Positions 53,001-62,000 of a stretch of 64,000 nt of DNA are shown in pieces (position 1 is the stretch's first letter; every line of letters begins with the position of its first letter). Made by a program: the position numbers and the translations under genes. The notes under the pieces were generated by a model that had not been told where the DNA came from, searched no databases, and saw nothing but the letters and a program-made list of their open reading frames with translations. Origin of the DNA: Mactra quadrangularis. Taxonomy: Eukaryota; Mollusca; Bivalvia; Venerida; Mactridae. The stretch spans positions 18,528,403-18,592,402 of the forward strand of contig CM046303.1 in assembly GCA_025267735.1 (NCBI GenBank), read 5' to 3'.

Positions 53001-56000
53001 GGCTTATCATTCCAATACATTCAGATATATGGTTGAGGTGTGAACCGGGCTTATCATTCCAATACATTCAGATATATGGTTGAGGTGTGAACCGGGCTTA
53101 TCATTCCAATACATTCAGATATATGGTTGAGATGTGACCCAGGCTTTTCATTCCAATACATTAGGATTTATGGTTGAGATGTGACCCAGGCTTATCGATC
53201 CATTACATTGACATTTATTTTGGAAATGCTTATTATTCCAGACTATTATTGGTACATTGAGATATATGCTGGAGGTGTGACCCTGGCTTATTATTTCAAT
53301 ACTTATGGATATATGCTGGAGGTGTGACCCTGGCTTATTATTTCAATACTTAGGGATATATGCTGGAGGTGTGACCCTGGCTTATTATTTCAATACTTTG
53401 GGATATATGCTGGAGGTGTGACCCTGGCTTATTATTTCAATACTTTGGGATATATGCTGGAGGTGTGACTAGGGCTTATTATTTCAATACTTAGGGATAT
53501 ATGCTGGAGGTGTGACCCTGGCTTATTATTTCAATACTTAGGGATATATGCTGAAGGTGTCACCGGTGCTTATTATTCCAGACTATTATTGGTACATTGA
53601 GATATATGCTGGAGGTGTGACCCTGGCTTATTATTTCAATACTTAGGGATATATGCCGGAGGTGTGACCCTGGCTTATTATTTCAATACTTTGGGATATA
53701 TGCTGGAGGTGTGACCCTGGCTTATTATTTCAATACTTATGGATATATGCTGGAGGTGTGACCCTGGCTTATTATTTCAATACTTAGGGATATATGCTGG
53801 AGGTGTGACCCTGGCTTATTATTTCAATACTTAGGGATATATGCTGGAGGTGTGACCCTGGCTTATTATTTCAATACTTAGGGATATATGCTGGAGGTGT
53901 GACCCTGGCTTATTATTTCAATACTTTGGGATATATGCTGGAGGTGTGACCCTGGCTTATTATTTCAATACTTTGGGATATATGCCGGAGGTGTGACCCT
54001 GGCTTATTATTTCAATACTTTGGGATATATGCTGGAGGTGTGACCCTGGCTTATTATTTCAATACTTTGGGATATTTGCTGGAGGTGTGACTAGGGCTTA
54101 TTATTTCAATACTTAGGGATATATGCTGAAGGTGTCACCGGTGCTTATTATTCCAGACTATTATTGGTACATTGAGATTTATGCTGGAGGTGTGACCTTG
54201 GCTTATTATTTCAGACTACTATTGGTACATTGAGATTTATGCTACACTATAATGTTATCACTTGTACTACATACATATGGATATAAAAGAGATCACAAGC
54301 TATCATTGATTAACTTCAAAGGGATGATTGATGTATTAATTAAATTTATCTTGTTTATGAATAAATCAACTAAATTGATACATCATAATATCAATGGTCT
54401 ATAGTTGTTTTTTATGTAATCAATACAAACCTCTGCCCCATATTGATTGTTGATTTCTATGGTAATGGATTTTTGATTGAACATCTCATGGCGTGTGACC
54501 TGGTAGGCATTGTCAGAAATTAATGAATGAGTATGTTAAATGAAAAATGGGTTGCAAGTAAGTCTGTCATTGACCATTTGGATGTGTCAGTGCAAAACTA
54601 GACTACATTCTTCTGTATTTATATGTAGATAGACAACTTTTGTGCTGACCGATAGATTATGAATTAATTAGAGCTCATTTAAGCACAAAGTGCTCATGGT
54701 GAGCAATTGTGATTTATATAAGTGAGTGTCTGGCATTGATTGTTGTGAATATTGCATGCATGATACAATGTTAACATTTTCAATGTCAACAATTGTTAAC
54801 ACTCTCCAGGTCATTTTTAATTTTCATCAAAACTGGCTCAGTGACAGTATTTTTTATTTAAAAAAGTAGACACTAGATTAATCATGTTGGATAAACTAAC
54901 TCAAATTAAAACTCATAAATTAAATGTCACACTTATGTTCCAATATTTTATCAAACTGGCTCAGAAGCTTCCAATTAATTAAATCTTTGATGAGTTTTAT
55001 ACTGATTGGCCATGTGGGGTCAAAAACTAGGTTGATTCATAGAAAAACTCATAGATTCTTGTGGTCTCCTCTTAATTCTTCAATTGCCAGATGAGTTATA
55101 CTATGAGTTGTACTATGATAACCAAATATTAGCTATTGTTTACGCTAAGGTAAAATGTATATATGAACATGAACAATAGGTCATAATTGATAGACATCAT
55201 ATTTATACACAACAGACATGTATATATAAACAGCATTAGCCCTTGAAGAATAAAAATGAAACTGGGTGGGGTCACTTTATAATGTACAATTAAGTTCCAT
55301 TATAAGAGACAATCAAAATCTTTATTTAGTTATACTGGGCTTAACGCGGTGTCAACACAATTTTAGGTTATTTAACAATGTCCAGCGCACTTTATCTAGC
55401 TTTCCTGTACTTTTGTCTATAACCAGTACTCGCATACCCTTTCACAAGGCCGGAAAATTCTCCATATACCTTATTGATGTAGGAAAATTGACATTATTGT
55501 CAAATTCTCATGGAAGGGTATAACCTCCTCGGATGGGATTCGAACTAATGGTCTTGTCTTAATAGAGGAATGGTCCGAATATTGGAACATTTTACTTCTC
55601 ATATTAAAAATTTAGTAATTATAAATAATAAAAATGGACAATATGCAATAATCAAGGTGGTCTTAATAACTGAACTTTGCTGTAGTCTTAATTTATTATG
55701 TAATTTGAAGTTAATGAAAATTTAACTTCATACTGTACTATATTTCAGATGACATAAGGCCTTTTTTATCGCTCTATATATACATATATAAATGTGTTAT
55801 GTTGTAATTATTTCAGGATACTGCCCTAGCTCTAAGATTATTGATCATTACAGCTAAGAACAGAATTATCTCCCCTGTATTTAGTCTCTCGGAATCTGTG
55901 GCTAGTTGGGGAAGAGGATTGTGGAAACTCTTAGGTATGTAATGAAGACTTACAGTGAAACCTCTCTATGAACTGCCTATGATGAATTGTCTATTATAGT

Positions 56001-59000
56001 GACCAATTTTTGGGGAGTGTCTTTTATGGAGAAATTTATTAAGGGCTCTCTTCAGCCGCATGTTCAGTAACGACTGTTAGTGAATGTTACGGGTATGGGA
56101 CAACTCAACCTGTAGACAAATCAATCCATGGAAAAATCAACCCAAAGTTGGGAAAACTCAAACCGTTAGTGAGGTATTTAGTTTTCTCGGGTTGAGTTGT
56201 CTTTGGGTTGAGTTGTCCTGACCCTAACGTTTCGGAACGTTCAGGGTAATTGAACACGCTGCTGGTGAAATTGTTCAAGATGGATTCAATTGACGTGGCT
56301 TGTGTTGAGAGACAGTTGTTATTCAATGATGGCAATTTTTGAGAGTTTGGTGTTATTTAGAGAAGCCTCTTGTTGAGAGGTTTTTGATAGTTGTTGGAGG
56401 TTGCTGTTATTTCAAGTTGGCCATTGTTAAGAAGTTGCTGTTATATTGAAGTAGCTATTCAGAGAGGTTTCACTGTAAATCTTTGAAATGAAATGTTCTT
56501 AAAGTTTTGTTAAGTTATCACACAATAATGACAAATGTCATGCCAAAAGCTATGTATGATTCACTAATTTCAATTACTATATTATCATTTGGAATGATAA
56601 GTACTGTGTATTTATCAAATTTGACCACATGTCATTGTGTGATTCAGTGATTAGTTGCTGGACTTCCAATCTGATATAATGGATTAGATTCCTTGTTGCA
56701 GCTAGTCATACCATTGTATGAAAATGTAACTTGAATGCTGATATGTGTATGGAAAGGTTTTCAGCTCCTAGTGAGGGGTGAGTACTGGTAAAGGAAATAG
56801 TCCAGGAAAGCTGGCTAGGTAAGTTGGTGAGTGAAAAATTGGAGGAAAAATTAATGTATAATTGCTGGTGTATATATAATAATTATGTACAATAATAATA
56901 TAAATATGTTTATAGATATATTGTTTGGAATGCCATCAACAAGCCCTGGTGATATAGAACAGAAAATAAGACTGGAACATCAAAGATACTTGATTGCTGA
57001 ACTTGATGTTAAGGTAAATATATCAAACCATTACTTGTACAGTATAGTATTGCTACAAAGACAAGCATGATTATTGCTAAAACATGCAACCCGGGTCGAT
57101 AGCACAGTTGGTACCGCGCCGGGATTTGGAATCTCGTGTCTGAAGGGGGTACAGAAATTATGTCAATTTTCCTCCATAAGTAAGATATATGGAGAAGTTT
57201 CCAGCCTTTTGGAAGGGTAGGTTAGTACTGGTTATAGACAAGGGTCCAGGAAAACTAGGTTAGATAGACTGGACACTGTTATATGACTTATTCAATCTGT
57301 TGCTATGGCGTTAAACCCAATAAAAACAAACAAACAAATAGAATAGGCAATTATTTTAGTTTAAGTCTCAAATGCTTAATTAGAGAAGATACATGTAATG
57401 ATCCCTTTATCAAGACTGTTATTAGACTATTGAAATGATGATCTTAATAGTTAAAATTTACTGTTTAAGCTCTGATATTCTCTTGGATATTATTTTTGCC
57501 ACAAGACTGACCATGGCAGATAAAGCAGAAATAAAGTTACTACATATATAAAAAGCTATAAAATATGTATACAGCCATACTACACTTGTTGAAATTATAA
57601 AAATTAGCACTTTATAGTTTTGTCCAACTGACATATATCACAAAGTAAAAGATAAAATCACTGGTTCTTGTTATACTTGACATAATAAGTAATTACATGC
57701 ATACATGTCTATAATACAAGCGCGATATGACCTGTGTTTATGCGTTGTTAAACCAAAACAAACAAACAAACATCTATAATTTAAATCTAAAAGCTTTCTC
57801 TTTTGTTTTGTAAAATTATACAAACAATGGAGCTATTAAAATAATGATGATGTTAAACTCCCTCTTGACCAGTAAACTCATCTCACTGATTTGTTTTACA
57901 CTGGCATAATGAGAAAATTAATGAAATGTTCAATAAAATATTAGGCTATAGAAAGATTATTATTAGTTTCGCATCCCCTTTTTAAAAGTGTCTTGGTCCC
58001 ATTACTTTTTATATGCCTGTCAAAGTTGCTTTGTGTATTGGGATCTGGGCTGGTGGGCCAGAGTGTTTTGCTTCTTTGTTCAGAGCATAACCTTAAACTC
58101 GGTACATATATGCTAACCTACAGAATTCAAGAACCATAACTCCACCTAATGCAGTTTTTGTAGTTATCTCTCTTTGATTGATTACAATAGTGCATGTCTT
58201 GTTAGGGTCATCAATTTGCTATATTAAGGCATTCCTCGTAAGTAAACATGTAGAGAACATTAACTATAACTCAAGCTTATACAATTTTTATTTTTTTTAA
58301 TTTTTTTCAATTTGAGACAAAGTGTAGTGCATATAATCCTCATGATTGACTGGTGTATTTGCAGTTTTTAGCTTTGCTCTTGTTATTATATTAATTCCAG
58401 AGCAAAAGTTAATGCAAACAATTTAAAACATTCAACTTACCTTTTTAAAAACATAAAATAGGAAGATAACTATACACAATAGGTTAAAAATATTAATTGG
58501 TTAAGAAATCTTTTTCTTACTCATAGTTAAATACAAATATTTAATGGCATTAAAATGTGCCATTCTGCCCAATTTTGTTCCAAAACTTGGTTGGAAATCT
58601 GAGGATTATTTGTCAGGGACTTATGTCCTTCTGTCCCATTTTATTCCAAAATTTTGATGAAAATCCTAACTATTATTTTATATTGCCTAAAGGTTAATAT
58701 CAGCACTGTGAAGATATTAAACAGACTGTGACATTACTGTCAACATGACATGTAATAAAATATTAGAAATGTTTGGTTAAGAATCAATACTGGTATTAAA
58801 AAACAAAACTTTTAATGTCTGTGTTTACTGACATGCTGGGAGTTGATGTTCTATTTGAATGGAACATTAATTCTTTATTCAAGATTTTTTCTTGAAATAA
58901 GGAAATATTTTGTATATTGTGTATTAATTTTGAACTTAATATGTGTATTTTTCCCCTATCATTTGTTATATTAAAGAAATAATCAAAGTTTGCTGGGTTC

Positions 59001-62000
59001 AGTTTATGCACATTAGTTTAAGATTAATTATGAAACAAGTTCTTGAATATGTCTTGCTGAAGAAAACAAGTTACGGTAGGTATTGGATGTGATTTTAACC
59101 ATTAATGGTTATACTATGATTTCCAGTCCAATGCTGTGGACCATATTGAAAATTGTATTTACCAAACATTTTATCAACTATAAATAAAATCCAATAAAGT
59201 CATTATCATCATCATCATCATTATTATCATAATAATAATAATCATCATCATCACCAATGTCATCATCATCATTATCATCATCATTATCATTGTCGGCACC
59301 AATAATACAGTTGTCTTTTTTAAACTATATTTTCAGTCTAATTATAGACAAGGATTTGGTAAATTTTGTCAATATGTTAAAGACACAAGTAGACTGAGTA
59401 CTAGAGAGAGAAGAAAGGTAATGTCATCTGTATTCATCTTCAGATGTATTTTCTAATTTCATTGTATCAGTCTATTTATAATACTTCAAGAAAAAATGAC
59501 GGCTTTTGATTGGCTGATTGGGTGTGCGAAAAAATCCTTATATACCGTGTGTGAGTTCATATACACCGTGTCCCCTCGTGTAGCCTCTCATAATGTTCAA
59601 TGCAACATAAATTCTTGTCAAATGTCCGCCATTTTGTTCATCGATTCGATTATGTTTTTCTTTGTAATCTTAACATTTATAAGCAAATAAGACATATCGA
59701 TGTCCTGATCTTTATAAAATAACGTTATACAGCGAGTTTTCAACATGAATAATAAATCTATTACTCACAATACTGTAAATCAAGGGCCCGACAACTCCAA
59801 CATCCCAGCGTCTTCAAAGTTCCATCAAATTCTGCGTGACTATGTTCAATATGAAGAATTTTCCAGTCATTATAAAGTTAATACAAAGGTTGGCTTGCGT
59901 TTCATTCATTGAAGCAAACCAAGCTATGCATTAAGAATAAATAATGAAACTGGCTGTCAAAGATCTTTCTCAAATACGAATCCACGTAGATTTTCTTTGC
60001 TCTATTTTCGGAAAACCATTTTCATCTTGCCCTAACAGTTTATGCCGTTAGCGAGTGTTTCCTTAATAAAGTCCATATATCCCTATCTTCCGTGTCCATT
60101 TTTAAATAGATCCTTGTTCTTCCGATCCTTAAATCCACAAAAATTATAAGCTTAAAAGTTAAAACTTAACTTGTCAAATAGTAAATAAATACTATCAACT
60201 TTATAGTTAACACGGTCGCCAGTATGACGTCATGATCAAACGTAGTAAAAAGCAATTGGGGTGCGCCACGGGGAAATTGAAATAAAATACTGCGTTAATT
60301 TTTTTGTACATTTTAGAGCTCCCGACCGATTTTTTAGGGATTTGAAGTATTATAAAATCGTAATAAAGATTTCTGACGGTGTATATGGGTCCTTATACCC
60401 CTCGAAGCTACATATAACCCCTCGGCTGACGCCTCGGGGTATATGTGCTCTCGGGGTTTAAGGACCCATATACACCGTCAAAAATCTTTATAACTAATAG
60501 TATAAACCTCCCAACAATTTTTATATATCCACCACCTACCCATTGTTATGCTCCACCTACCAAATGTTTACACACACATATCAGTGCAAGTTGGCATTAT
60601 ATCCGTGATAATGCAAGTTCCTTTGTCTACATTGTCTGCAAAATCAGCTGTAGCGAAAATATAACTTGTAAATAAAGTTCAATTTTTACAGATCTGAGTT
60701 AAAACTGTTTATATGGAAAAAGTTCCAAACATTTTTAGCTGAGTTGTATTTTGAAATATTTGAGAAATAGCTGATTATTATTAATATAATATATAAGGGG
60801 TAACAAATTCAGGTCAGTGATGAATATTGGGCCTCGTACTATGAATAATTTGAACTTGTCTCCACATTATGCATTCCTTAGAGCAGAAGAACCTTTATAA
60901 AACATGTACAACAACATTAATTTGAACCATAGGTGCCAGACACAAATTTTCTTTATCATATTCTATTCTCTATATACATGTACACTATGATGAGGAAAAT
61001 TTGTGTCCAGCACCTGTGGTTTGAACCTTTTTGGTGTTTTACTTGAAATTTTTCTATACTATTTGTATTTAGTGATCAATTAGCTGTTAGAACATTCATA
61101 CATTTATTTACAATGTAATGTTATATATAGATTGTTTCGCGATTGTGATGGAATCGGCCAATTACCCAGTAGCAAAGTAAAAACTTTGTGGAAATTCTAT
61201 GGCTGCGAAAGTCACTAAATTGAAAATTGCGAAATGATTTCTTGGTTTTCATTATAACTTAGAACTCTCATATGTTTACATGTTTTATATATTATAGAAT
61301 CAAAATATGCGTCCACCACCTATACCTTATATATATCAGACACCTAAAGGAATGGATATAGATCTGAGATTATTTAATAAAGGTAGGTAGTTATCTGTTT
61401 GTTTTTCCTATATGTTTTAATTGTTTTTGACGAAGTCTTACACTATATTTGTATGTACGAATTTTATTCTTTGAACTATGAAATCTGAAAGTAGGTTTTT
61501 TACTATGAAATCTGCTAGTAGTTATTTTACTTAAACAGGCTTCACTAAATGACATAATGAATCAGGCGACAATGATGAAATAAAAATTCAAATTAATTTA
61601 AGAAAATGGACAATTATTGCTGATCTGGGATACATAATTTAGTAATCACTTATCAATACTATCAACAGTAATAAATAAAAAATTGAACTAATTCAAAAAA
61701 AGGGACATTTTGTAATTACTTCTGGCAGTTTGACATAAGAATAAAATGCATGCATACATATATTCTTATAATCTTAACATTGTCTGTTAATTTATGTTAT
61801 TGTTATGAAATGAAGTTTGATTATTTGATAAAATAATGTTATTTTCTTGTTTTAATATTCTTACAGATTTAATCAACAATTGTTTACCTGTACTAAGTAA
61901 CATATTGGAGAGAGAAAGTAAGGGTTGGTATGTCAACTTTAGACAGAAACTTATAGTTTCTCTTAAAGGTATGTATAACAGTTATATGTATCTTCTGAAC

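Noticed and set aside
56885..57070. 61-codon plus-strand open frame
   Set aside because: Read-through of exon 56916-57013 into both introns.
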